Source of the DNA: Fluviicola sp.
Lineage (GTDB): Bacteria > Bacteroidota > Bacteroidia > Flavobacteriales_D > Crocinitomicaceae
Length of the DNA stretch: 64,000 nt
Reading direction: 5' to 3'
Assembly (NCBI RefSeq): GCF_029266855.1
Contig: NZ_JAQSWB010000006.1
Span: 1 to 64,000, forward strand
Positions 9,253 to 17,503 of the stretch are shown here, in pieces. Position 1 is the first letter of the stretch, and the number at the start of each line of letters is the position of its first letter. The notes beneath the pieces are model-generated. The model worked only from the letters and a program-made list of their open reading frames with translations, made no database searches and was not told where the DNA came from. A program made the translations under genes and the position numbers.

Positions 9253-10565
9253 TGGAAATACTAATAGAAGGGTTCTCTAAAAAGAACAAGCAGGGGAAGT
9301 TGGAAGCGATCACAAAATTTTTTAAGTCTCCTGAGAAAACAATGGAAACTTTTAAAAGCTTTGATCATCCGGACCCTGCCGTGCAGGAAGTGATTAACGA
9401 GTTTAGTGAAAATACAATATCAAATTTCCATTTACCTTATAGCATTGCTCCAAACTTTTTGATCAACGGAAAGACATTTGCCGTTCCAATGGTAATTGAA
9501 GAAAGCTCTGTGGTTGCTGCTGCTTCAAAAAGCGCCAAATTCTGGTATGCTTTGGGCGGGTTCCACACAGAGATCGTTGATACCGAGAAAGTAGGACAGG
9601 TTCATTTCTTATGGCACGATGATATAGAAAAACTTACCGGTCGTTTTGATGAATTGAAACAGCTTCTCCTGGACGGTTCGGAAGATATTACTGTAAATAT
9701 GCGCAAGCGTGGAGGTGGTATCAAGGATATCGTGTTAAAGGATCTTTCGGATAAAGAACCGGGATTGATGCAATTATTTGTCACCTTTGAAACAATAGAT
9801 TCAATGGGTGCAAATTTCGTAAACTCCTGCCTGGAAAGGTTCGCTGAAATATTTAGAAACTGGCACCAAAAGCAAGCAGACTTGAAAAAGGATGGCTTGG
9901 AGATCATTATGTCAATTCTATCTAATCTTACACCGAATTGTGTGGTTAAGTGTTGGGTGGAAACGAATGTAAAAAACCTGGATGGAATTGTTCCTGGTAT
10001 TTCCGGGAAAGAGTTCGCAAAGAAATTCCATACAGCCGTAAGAATTGCACAGGTAGATCCTTATCGTGCAACAACACACAACAAAGGGATTTACAACGGA
10101 GTCGATGCAGTCGTATTGGCAACAGGAAATGACTTTAGAGCTGTTGAAGCCTGCGGTCATGCTTATGCAAGTATGAATGGCACGTATTCTTCTTTAACGA
10201 ATTGTACGATTGAGAATGATATCTTCCGTTTTGAACTGACTTTGCCCATTGCAATGGGAGTGGTTGGCGGATTGACGAACTTACACCCGCTGGTGAAGCT
10301 GTCTCATGAACTTTTGGACTTTCCGAATGCAAGAGAATTGATGGGTATAGCTGCAGCAGCAGGATTGGCTAACAATTTTGGAGCGGTTAAATCATTGACG
10401 ACAACTGGAATTCAACAGGGACACATGAAAATGCACTTGTTCAATATCATGAATCAATTGGAAGTAAAAAAGGAGGACCGCGATAAGATAGTAGCTTACT
10501 TCAAGGACAAAAACGTCTCTGTATCTGCAGTTCGCACCTATGTTGAATCTCTTCAATTAGTTTGA
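9252..10565 (+). CDS. hydroxymethylglutaryl-CoA reductase, class II-like
   Basis: Reduces HMG-CoA to mevalonate, or runs in reverse in degradative bacteria; here the context argues for synthesis. The catalytic set can be placed by eye: Glu83 in PMVIEESSVV, Lys278 in THNKG, Asp294 in ATGNDF and His391 in QQGHMKMH. The spacing matches the Pseudomonas mevalonii class II enzyme. MGANFVNSC and LPIAMGVVGGLTNLHP are further family marks. There is no membrane anchor, and 437 aa is the class II size. ATG overlaps the isomerase stop (TAATG). Cofactor preference (NADH or NADPH) cannot be read with confidence. No HMG-CoA synthase gene is in the window, so that step must be encoded elsewhere. Confidence 0.94.
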   Translation: MEILIEGFSKKNKQGKLEAITKFFKSPEKTMETFKSFDHPDPAVQEVINEFSENTISNFHLPYSIAPNFLINGKTFAVPMVIEESSVVAAASKSAKFWYALGGFHTEIVDTEKVGQVHFLWHDDIEKLTGRFDELKQLLLDGSEDITVNMRKRGGGIKDIVLKDLSDKEPGLMQLFVTFETIDSMGANFVNSCLERFAEIFRNWHQKQADLKKDGLEIIMSILSNLTPNCVVKCWVETNVKNLDGIVPGISGKEFAKKFHTAVRIAQVDPYRATTHNKGIYNGVDAVVLATGNDFRAVEACGHAYASMNGTYSSLTNCTIENDIFRFELTLPIAMGVVGGLTNLHPLVKLSHELLDFPNARELMGIAAAAGLANNFGAVKSLTTTGIQQGHMKMHLFNIMNQLEVKKEDRDKIVAYFKDKNVSVSAVRTYVESLQLV

Positions 10566-11465
10566 TTGACAGTTACGGAAAATACAATAAGGACCTATAA
10601 GGCATCAGGGAAACTGATGCTTTTTGGTGAATACCTGGTTCTGAATGGATCAGACTGCCTGGCTTTTCCATTAAAATTCGGACAAACGCTTTCGGTAACC
10701 AAGTCTGATGAACTCATCTGGGAAAGTTATTCCAAACACGGAATGTGGTTTTCTGTTTCTATGGACAGTGATTTCACTATCCGGGATACCAATAATGAAG
10801 AGGTAGCAGAAATTTTGAAGCAATTGTTCGTTGTGATACGAACAGAAAAACCCGATCTGGATTTCAGTCAGAAATTCAGGGCAGAAGCAAATTTTGAATT
10901 AAATTGGGGTCTTGGTTCCAGCTCTACATTGATCAGCTTATTGAGCCAATGGTCAGGTGTGGAAACCAGGAAGCTACTGGATGTATCTTTCGGCGGATCA
11001 GGTTACGATGTTGCTTGTGCAACAGCAAAAGCTCCGATTATATATGCAAATGGCAAAGTTAAAAAGGAAGTACATCTCCCGGAATTGATAACAGACAAAT
11101 TGCTGTTTATTTATCTGGGAAATAAGCAAAACTCCCGGGAAGAAATTAAGCGTTTTAAAAAATCAAACGTTGCTCAGCATCAGGTTGATACAATGAATAC
11201 AATTATCGCATCTGCCTTGCAAACGGATAAAATCGAGGTGTTTGAGCAGCAATTGGATCTTTCTGAAGAGTTAATTTCTTCGATTATAGGGACAGTTAAA
11301 TTAAAACAGCGTTTATTTGACGATTACGCCTATAGTATCAAATCGCTGGGTGCCTGGGGAGGAGATTTTTTTCTTGCAACATACAGAGATCTCAAAACAG
11401 CAAAAAGCTACTTCGGGGAAAAAGGGTATGATGTATTATTTACCTATCAAGAATTCATAAAATAA
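10566..11465 (+). CDS. GYDIA-family GHMP kinase, probable phosphomevalonate kinase
   Basis: A 299-residue GHMP-superfamily kinase. It begins with a TTG directly after the reductase stop codon; the first ATG lies inside the N-terminal motif (SGKLMLFGEYLVLNG), so TTG is needed for a complete fold. The ATP-binding loop is WGLGSSSTLISLLS. The later GGSGYDVACATA matches the GYDIA-type hallmark seen in many Flavobacteriia next to mevalonate genes. Between HMG-CoA reductase and the decarboxylase three phosphorylation or decarboxylation steps are needed. Mevalonate kinase and the decarboxylase are clearly identified in this operon, which leaves phosphomevalonate kinase for this gene. That assignment is inference by elimination; family membership is well supported. 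Confidence 0.85.
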   Translation: MTVTENTIRTYKASGKLMLFGEYLVLNGSDCLAFPLKFGQTLSVTKSDELIWESYSKHGMWFSVSMDSDFTIRDTNNEEVAEILKQLFVVIRTEKPDLDFSQKFRAEANFELNWGLGSSSTLISLLSQWSGVETRKLLDVSFGGSGYDVACATAKAPIIYANGKVKKEVHLPELITDKLLFIYLGNKQNSREEIKRFKKSNVAQHQVDTMNTIIASALQTDKIEVFEQQLDLSEELISSIIGTVKLKQRLFDDYAYSIKSLGAWGGDFFLATYRDLKTAKSYFGEKGYDVLFTYQEFIK

Positions 11466-12521
11466 ATGGAAACAGACAAGGAACTGATGAATAAAGTAAA
11501 AGTAACGTGGAGCTGCCCGTCTAATATTGCTATTGTTAAATACTGGGGAAAAAAAGGAACTCAAATACCTTGTAATTCTTCGTTAAGTTTGACGCTGTCA
11601 AATTCATTTACAAAAGTCGAAGCTGAATTGTCAGAAAAAACATCGGATGAAGTAGTTCAATTATCCTACTATTTCGAAGGGAAAATAAATGAGCAATTCA
11701 GTCAGCGTGTAGCTAAATTTTTAAACGATAATCGTGAATTCTTCCCGTTTATCGATGAAAAAGCGATTACGATCCAATCGTCTAATAGTTTCCCGCATTC
11801 AGCAGGAATCGCTTCTTCTGCATCCGCATTCGGTGCAATTTCCTTGGCGCTTTTGGATATTACCTATAGCTTACAGGGAAAAGAAAAAGATGAAACTTTT
11901 TACAAAGAGGCAAGTAATTTAGCCCGATTGGGAAGTGGGAGTGCATCGCGCAGTATGTTCCCGGGATTTGCTTTATGGGGAGAGAACGATAAAATCCAAA
12001 ACTCTTCGAACCAGCATGCGATTGAAGTTAAAGATGTACATCCGGTGTTTCGGAACATGAAAGATGCAATTCTGATCATCGAAGATGAGCCCAAGAAAGT
12101 ATCCAGTTCTGTCGGTCACTCGTTGATGAATAATCATCCGTATGCGGAAAACCGTTTCAAACAGGCAAATGAACGTACAGCTGAATTGGTTGAGATTCTA
12201 AAGTCCGGAGACATGGATGCATTTATCCAAATGTGCGAATCGGAAGCATTGACATTACATGCAATGATGATGACGTCTATGGATTATTATTTATTGGTTA
12301 AACCGGGAACAATTACAGCCATTGAAAGATTGATGGAATTCCGCAAGGAAAGTAAAGTTCCCGTATGTTTTACGTTGGACGCAGGTCCGAATGTTCACGT
12401 TCTTTATCCGAAAGCGTATGAAGTGCAGGTAGAGGAGTTTATCAATAACGATTTGCGCGATACATATAAAAAGGTCATCTTCGATGAAGAAGGAGCTGGT
12501 CCAACAAAAATGAATAACTAA
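11466..12521 (+). CDS. mvaD: diphosphomevalonate decarboxylase
   Basis: ATP-dependent decarboxylation of 5-diphosphomevalonate to isopentenyl diphosphate. It shows the family's sequence landmarks in order: CPSNIAIVKYWGKK with the following NSSLSLTLS near the N-terminus, FPHSAGIASSASAFGA (ATP/phosphate loop), ARLGSGSASRSMFPGF with the conserved Arg, and the catalytic Asp segment TLDAGPNVHVLY near the C-terminus. Length 351 aa is slightly long for the family. ATG follows the previous stop with no gap. Decarboxylase rather than phosphomevalonate decarboxylase is preferred because Bacteroidota generally use the classical route and a candidate phosphomevalonate kinase sits next door. Confidence 0.93.
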   Translation: METDKELMNKVKVTWSCPSNIAIVKYWGKKGTQIPCNSSLSLTLSNSFTKVEAELSEKTSDEVVQLSYYFEGKINEQFSQRVAKFLNDNREFFPFIDEKAITIQSSNSFPHSAGIASSASAFGAISLALLDITYSLQGKEKDETFYKEASNLARLGSGSASRSMFPGFALWGENDKIQNSSNQHAIEVKDVHPVFRNMKDAILIIEDEPKKVSSSVGHSLMNNHPYAENRFKQANERTAELVEILKSGDMDAFIQMCESEALTLHAMMMTSMDYYLLVKPGTITAIERLMEFRKESKVPVCFTLDAGPNVHVLYPKAYEVQVEEFINNDLRDTYKKVIFDEEGAGPTKMNN

Positions 12522-12524
12522 CAG

Positions 12525-13466
12525 ATGGAAAGAGTTAATTCAAAAATTCTTGTGTTTGGAGAATACGGTGTTTTACACAACGGTATGGCCCTGACAATTC
12601 CATTCAGTAAATTTTCCGGTGGATTGTGCTATCCTGCAAATGCAGAAGAAAGCGCAATTGCAGTATTGTCAAACAAAGGTATCAGGGAATTCTTCAAACA
12701 TATTTTAGAAAATCACACGGATGAAACATTCAAACTGAATGTCAGCGAACTATCCCGGGAATTGGACAAAGGCTTGTTTTTTAGAAGTGATATTCCGCAA
12801 GGTTTTGGCTTGGGAAGCTCAGGTGCACTTGTTGCCGCAATATTCCTGCGTTACCTGGAAAAAGCCGGTGATTTCAAAGATGAATTGAAGAATTTGACAA
12901 TGGATCGCATTCAAAGCTTAAAAAGCTGCTTGGGTGCTTTGGAAGGACATTTTCACGGAAAGAGCTCGGGGATCGATCCATTGAGTATCCTGATCAATAA
13001 ACCATTATTGTTAAAAGCCAACAAGGAAATTGTAAAAGTGGATATTCCTGTTTACAATGAAACCGGCAAGAACGTACTGTTTTTATTGAATACCCGCATA
13101 GCCAGGAATTCCGAGAAACTGATTCAGCAATTTAATAATGCGTGTAAGAAAGAAGAATTTCAGCAAAAACTGGAAACTAAATTCATTGAATATACGAATG
13201 CCGGGATTAATGATTTCCTGAAAGGAGATACCGAAAGCTTTTATCAGAACCTGGAAAAATTAGTCCGGTTTCAATTGGACGAAATGGATTACCTGATTCC
13301 GGAAAAATACCAGGGTATTGTTAAGCAAGGCCTGGACACGAAAGACTATTACTTAAAGATTTGTGGAGCCGGTGGCGGTGGATTCATGATCGGATTTACT
13401 CAAAACTGGGAAAAAACACAGCAATTATTAAAAGACGAAGACTTAGAAGTTTTCTATAGATTTTAA
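12525..13466 (+). CDS. mevalonate kinase
   Basis: GHMP kinase that phosphorylates mevalonate at O5. Motifs: KILVFGEYGVLHNG at the N-terminus; DIPQGFGLGSSGALVAA, the Gly/Ser-rich ATP loop; EGHFHGKSSGIDPLS, the HGxxSGID motif characteristic of mevalonate kinase; and CGAGGGGFMIGF, the C-terminal glycine motif. Length is 313 aa. Three bases separate it from the decarboxylase stop, and three bases follow before the prenyl synthase start. The HGKSSGID segment separates it from the other GHMP kinase in the operon, which has GYDVA instead. Confidence 0.9.
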   Translation: MERVNSKILVFGEYGVLHNGMALTIPFSKFSGGLCYPANAEESAIAVLSNKGIREFFKHILENHTDETFKLNVSELSRELDKGLFFRSDIPQGFGLGSSGALVAAIFLRYLEKAGDFKDELKNLTMDRIQSLKSCLGALEGHFHGKSSGIDPLSILINKPLLLKANKEIVKVDIPVYNETGKNVLFLLNTRIARNSEKLIQQFNNACKKEEFQQKLETKFIEYTNAGINDFLKGDTESFYQNLEKLVRFQLDEMDYLIPEKYQGIVKQGLDTKDYYLKICGAGGGGFMIGFTQNWEKTQQLLKDEDLEVFYRF

Positions 13467-13469
13467 ATT

Positions 13470-14459
13470 ATGACAGCAACTGCAACAACATTAAAACAGG
13501 ATTTGGAAATCCAGAGAAAAGCAATTATCCAGTTTTTGGAAACAGAAGCATTGGAAGGTTTCCCAAGTAATTTATCTGATTCCACGTACCATATCATGAC
13601 ATTGGAAGGCAAGCGTTTGCGTCCTATCATGGTGTTAATGGCTGCTCAGGGATTTGGTGTAAGTACTGAAGAGGCTATGTGTGCCGCAATTTCAATTGAA
13701 GTATTCCACAATTTCACACTGGTACACGACGATATAATGGATAAAGCTACCTTGCGCAGAGGGAAAATTACTGTCCATGAAAAATACGGGGTAGATAAAG
13801 CCATTGTAACCGGAGATGCCATGTTACCGCATTCCATTGGTTTATTGATCAAAGGAAATGAAGCGAAGTCTGCAGTTCTGATAAAAAGTTTCCTGAAAAT
13901 GGCTCAGGAAGTGATGGAAGGACAGCAATATGACATGGAATTTGAAACCCAGGAAATTGTAACTGTGGAAGAATACATGAACATGATTCGCCTGAAAACA
14001 TCTGTTCTGTTTGGTTGTGCTTGTGAGATCGGCGCTATTCTGGGTGATGCTTCAGCTGAAGATCAGAAAAAACTATACGATTTTGGTCTTTACTCCGGCC
14101 TGGCATTCCAAATTATGGATGATTACCTGGATACATTCGGTGATGATACCTTTGGAAAACGAATCGGAGGGGATATCTTACTAAATAAAAAGACCTTCTT
14201 GTTAATCAATGCGATGCAACATGCGAATGCTGATCAAAAAGCGCGTATATCGGAACTGTTTGAGGAAAAAGACGAAGAAGCGAAAATCAGTGGATTCCAA
14301 ACTGTTTTCAAAGAAATTGGAGTAGGTAAAATTGCTTTGGATAAAATGGAAGAATTGCATGATAAATCTGTAGAAGCTATTATGTCTTCCGGTCTTTCTG
14401 AAGAAGATAAACGAAAAATGATTGAGTTGGGTGAAATTATGCTCCGCAGAACAACTTGA
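13470..14459 (+). CDS. short-chain prenyl diphosphate synthase (FPP/GGPP synthase type)
   Basis: Trans-prenyltransferase that condenses IPP onto allylic diphosphates. Both Asp-rich motifs are intact: DDIMD (residues 87-91) followed by LRRG, and DDYLD (217-221); GKRLRP lies near residue 45. The first motif has no two-residue insertion, and the residue five before it is Phe82. That arrangement sets a short product but fits both C15 and archaeal-type C20 synthases, so chain length cannot be fixed from sequence alone. The operon needs FPP for squalene synthase, so farnesyl diphosphate is the most likely product. Length is 329 aa; it lies 3 nt after mevalonate kinase and 6 nt before the cyclase gene. 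Confidence 0.9.
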   Translation: MTATATTLKQDLEIQRKAIIQFLETEALEGFPSNLSDSTYHIMTLEGKRLRPIMVLMAAQGFGVSTEEAMCAAISIEVFHNFTLVHDDIMDKATLRRGKITVHEKYGVDKAIVTGDAMLPHSIGLLIKGNEAKSAVLIKSFLKMAQEVMEGQQYDMEFETQEIVTVEEYMNMIRLKTSVLFGCACEIGAILGDASAEDQKKLYDFGLYSGLAFQIMDDYLDTFGDDTFGKRIGGDILLNKKTFLLINAMQHANADQKARISELFEEKDEEAKISGFQTVFKEIGVGKIALDKMEELHDKSVEAIMSSGLSEEDKRKMIELGEIMLRRTT

Positions 14460-14465
14460 TACACC

Positions 14466-16727
14466 ATGAATTTCGATCAAAAAGCCCCCTCTTATTTTTG
14501 GGACACGTGGAAGTTCTCTTCAAAAAACGGACAACAATCCTGGCAATTTGAAATTCCTGACGATTTAAAAGGAATTATTCAATCCGAAGCAGACTGGGAT
14601 AAGCCCGAAGGCATCGCTTTTTTAGAGGGACTTGATCGTGCATTTCTTTTTGATAAGAAAATCAATCCGAACTCCGGTGACCGCGTACTTCGTTATTTAC
14701 GCAATAAACAAGTTGGCGAACCAAAGATTATTCCATCCGCCGCCGCTGATTCACTTTCACTCAAAGAGAGAGCACAAATCAGCTTATTGAATGGTTTTTC
14801 GTTTTACGAAACATTGCAGGAACCGGATGGAAATTGGGCGGGCGATTACGGAGGTCCGCTTTTCCTGATTCCCGGATTAATCATAGCGTCCTACATTACC
14901 GGAACACCTTTTGAAAAACCAATGCAGGTTTTAATGAAGCGCCATTTATGGAATCATCAAAACGAAGACGGTGGTTGGGGAGTACATATCGAAGGACATT
15001 CAACCATGTTCGGAACGGTAATGCAATATGTGACCCTGCGCATTTTGGGAGAAGATCTTTCAAATCCGGAGATGAAACGAGCTCAGGATTGGATTTTAAG
15101 CCATGGTGGTGCAACTAAAGTTCCGCAATGGGGTAAGTTCTACTTATCGGTTCTGAACGTCTATGATTGGAAAGGAAATGATGCTCTTTTGCCTGAAATG
15201 TGGAAATTCCCGAAATGGGTGCCTTTTCATCCCGGAAAATACTGGTGTCATAACCGAATGATTTTTCTACCGATGTCCTATTGCTTCGGCAAGAAAGTGA
15301 AGGCAGAATTAACACCGTTGGTAGAAGAGTTAAGAAAAGAACTGTATACAACAGAATATAATTCCATTAATTGGAAAAAAGCACGCCGCGAAGCTTGTGA
15401 AACGGATATTTTTCATCCGGTTAATAAATGGTATCTCCGTTTGAGTAAAATTACCAACGCATATGAGCGCATTCACTCGCATTGGTTTAGAAAAAAAGCC
15501 CTCAAATATGTGGAAGATTACATTGACTATGAAGACACCTATACGCGGTATATCAATATTGGTCCTGTAAGCCAGGCAATCAATTCTATTTGTGTTTGGC
15601 ACAATTACGGAAAAGATTCCGAACAATTTAAAAGTCACGTTAACCGCTGGAAGGATTATTTGTGGGTTGCCGAAGACGGCGCTAAAATGGGAGGTTATAA
15701 CGGATCTCAATTATGGGATACCGCATTTGCCGGCCAGGCTTTAATTGAAGCAAATATGGAAACCAGTTTTCCGGAAATGGCAGAGAAAATTTATCACTTT
15801 GTCGATAATACACAAATTGACCGTAATCCGAAGGATTATACAAAATACTGGGGAGATGTAACGCTTGGGTGCTGGCCTTTTTCAACCATTGATCACGGTT
15901 GGGCGATAACGGATTGTACCTCGGAAGGAATGAAGACTGCTATTTTGTATAACGATAAAGAACACATCAAAAAGCAAAACCAGATCGATCTGGAGCGTTT
16001 AAAACCTGCTGTTGATTGGTTGCTGTTTATGCAGAATAAAGACGGAGGCTGGGCTTCTTATGAAAAACAAAGAGCTCCGAAATGGATTGAGGTATTAAAT
16101 CCTGCTCTGTTATTCGAGAACATCATGACTGAAGAGACCTATACGGAATGTTCTTCCGCTACAATGCTGGGATTAAAGGAATTCACAAAACATCATGGAT
16201 ATCGCAGAGAAGATATAAAAACTGCACTTGACCGTGGAGGTAAATTTTTACAGTCAAAGCAGGATCAGGACGGTTCATGGTATGGCTGTTGGGGTGTGTG
16301 TTACACCTATGGAACCTGGTTCGGGATGGAAGGTTTATTAACTGCCGGTTATAAAAATTACGAAAACAATACGCCGTCACCGGAGATTCAAAAAGCATGT
16401 GATTTTTTGTTGAGTAAGCAACGTGCGGATGGTAGCTGGGGAGAATCCTTTGAATCTTGTGTGAAGCATCAGTACGTTGAGCACAAAGATGGACAGGTAA
16501 TCAATACGGCCTGGGCACTCCTTGCTTTAATGAAAGCAAAACATCCTGACAAAGCTGCCATCGAAAAAGGGATTGAATTTATCCTTTCCCGCCAGGAATC
16601 AAGCGGTGATTTTCCTCAGGAGGGAACTTCCGGAGTGTTTAACGGGAACTGCTCGATATCGTATACTTCTTACCGAAATATTTTTCCTTTGTGGGCAATA
16701 GCTCGTTACCATAGCAGCTATTCCTAA
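14466..16727 (+). CDS. oxidosqualene cyclase, cycloartenol-synthase-like active site
   Basis: Cyclises 2,3-oxidosqualene to a sterol-type triterpenol. Length 753 aa is that of oxidosqualene cyclases (squalene-hopene cyclases are shorter). OSC marks are QEPDGNWAGDYGGPLFL, WCHNRMIFLPMSY, GYNGSQLWDTAFAGQAL and several QxxDGSW repeats (for example QDQDGSWYGCWGVCYTYGTWF). The catalytic acid is Asp483 in DCTSE, where most OSCs have DCTAE. The Cys of TECSSA matches the second activating Cys. Product-determining positions read Tyr411, His477 and Ile481, as in plant cycloartenol synthase (Tyr410, His477, Ile481); animal lanosterol synthase has Thr, Cys and Val there. Cycloartenol is therefore my first guess, but other 9-beta or rearranged products such as parkeol or arborane-type alcohols cannot be excluded. 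Last gene of the operon. Confidence 0.94.
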   Translation: MNFDQKAPSYFWDTWKFSSKNGQQSWQFEIPDDLKGIIQSEADWDKPEGIAFLEGLDRAFLFDKKINPNSGDRVLRYLRNKQVGEPKIIPSAAADSLSLKERAQISLLNGFSFYETLQEPDGNWAGDYGGPLFLIPGLIIASYITGTPFEKPMQVLMKRHLWNHQNEDGGWGVHIEGHSTMFGTVMQYVTLRILGEDLSNPEMKRAQDWILSHGGATKVPQWGKFYLSVLNVYDWKGNDALLPEMWKFPKWVPFHPGKYWCHNRMIFLPMSYCFGKKVKAELTPLVEELRKELYTTEYNSINWKKARREACETDIFHPVNKWYLRLSKITNAYERIHSHWFRKKALKYVEDYIDYEDTYTRYINIGPVSQAINSICVWHNYGKDSEQFKSHVNRWKDYLWVAEDGAKMGGYNGSQLWDTAFAGQALIEANMETSFPEMAEKIYHFVDNTQIDRNPKDYTKYWGDVTLGCWPFSTIDHGWAITDCTSEGMKTAILYNDKEHIKKQNQIDLERLKPAVDWLLFMQNKDGGWASYEKQRAPKWIEVLNPALLFENIMTEETYTECSSATMLGLKEFTKHHGYRREDIKTALDRGGKFLQSKQDQDGSWYGCWGVCYTYGTWFGMEGLLTAGYKNYENNTPSPEIQKACDFLLSKQRADGSWGESFESCVKHQYVEHKDGQVINTAWALLALMKAKHPDKAAIEKGIEFILSRQESSGDFPQEGTSGVFNGNCSISYTSYRNIFPLWAIARYHSSYS

Positions 16728-16816
16728 AGTATTTCTTCTGCTTTACGGAGTAGATCATGTAATCTTTCCTCATTCTCTCCCGATAACCTTGGGACTCATT
16801 CTTAATTGAAAATAAA

Positions 16817-16863
16817 TTTGCGCAACCCAAAAGTTGCACATATATTTGCAACCTATAGGTTGC
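16817..16863 (+). promoter_or_regulatory. promoter with two operator-like palindromes upstream of the SRPBCC gene
   Basis: TTTG (16817-16820), 20 nt, then TATATTTG (16841-16848) fits the Bacteroidota -33/-7 promoter. GCAACCTATAGGTTGC (16848-16863) is a perfect palindrome at the start-site region. A related GCAACCCAAAAGTTGC (16822-16837) lies in the spacer, 26 nt away. The pair looks like a two-site operator that would block RNA polymerase, for example for an ArsR-type repressor. No regulator gene is adjacent. Confidence 0.7.
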
Positions 16864-16883
16864 GTAATTAATATTGGAAAAAG

Positions 16884-17384
16884 ATGAAAGACGATTTACT
16901 ATTTGATTTTACCGTTGACAAAGCAGCAAAAACGGTATTTATTACAAGAGAATTTGATGCGGATCTGCCGTTGGTATGGGATGCATTTACCAAAGCTGAA
17001 ATTCTTGACCAATGGGTGGCACCAAAGCCTTGGACGTCAAAAACCAAGTTTATGGATTTTAAAGTTGGCGGCCGGAGATTTTATGCAATGGTAAGTCCGG
17101 AAGGACAAGAGCGCTGGGCAATTCAGAAATACACTTCCATTAGTCCAAAAACCAATTTCAAACTATTCAATGCATTTGCCGACAAAGACGAAAACCCTGA
17201 ATTGCCGGGTTCTGATTGGGATTATACGTTTAGCGAACAAAACGGGAAGACAAAAGTGAATATTACCATTTATAACGAATCTCTTGAACGCATGGAGAAG
17301 ATGATCGAAATGGGCTTCACGGAAGGATATAAACTATCAATGAAGAATTTGGAAAACGTATTGGCATCGCTATCTGAGAAATGA
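16884..17384 (+). CDS. SRPBCC / AHSA1-like domain protein
   Basis: A 166-residue protein of the START/AHSA1 helix-grip fold. It shows the typical opening [33 protein letters not shown], then [27 protein letters not shown], and the closing [31 protein letters not shown]. Proteins of this type bind small hydrophobic ligands, and their genes often pair with an ArsR-family repressor. None is present here, but the promoter carries tandem palindromes. It follows the sterol operon by 156 nt with its own promoter, so membership in the pathway is not supported, although a lipid ligand is conceivable. Function unknown beyond the fold. Confidence 0.85.
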   Translation: MKDDLLFDFTVDKAAKTVFITREFDADLPLVWDAFTKAEILDQWVAPKPWTSKTKFMDFKVGGRRFYAMVSPEGQERWAIQKYTSISPKTNFKLFNAFADKDENPELPGSDWDYTFSEQNGKTKVNITIYNESLERMEKMIEMGFTEGYKLSMKNLENVLASLSEK

Positions 17385-17451
17385 TATCAATTAAATTGAT
17401 TAAACCGTGATCCTCATGTTGCCTTTGGAAAGCTCAGAGTGAGTATTGATG

Positions 17452-17491
17452 AAAAAGAAAAAGTGTCACGACAGTGACACTTTTTCTTTTT
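17452..17491. terminator. bidirectional terminator between convergent genes
   Basis: Eighteen-bp stem, AAAAAGAAAAAGTGTCAC paired with its complement around a GACA loop, between the SRPBCC gene and the leftward VCBS gene. A- and T-tracts at both ends suit both directions. The preceding CAGAGTGAGT resembles the terminator-containing repeats at 21-26 kb. Confidence 0.85.
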
Positions 17492-17503
17492 GATTGCCTT
17501 CGT

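Noticed and set aside
14466-16727. Squalene-hopene cyclase
   Set aside because: Length 753 aa, DCTSE in place of DxDD, and WCHNR and GYNGSQLWD motifs identify an oxidosqualene cyclase.
16884-17384. SRPBCC gene as part of the sterol operon
   Set aside because: It has its own promoter 156 nt downstream and operator-like palindromes between; a pathway link is not supported.
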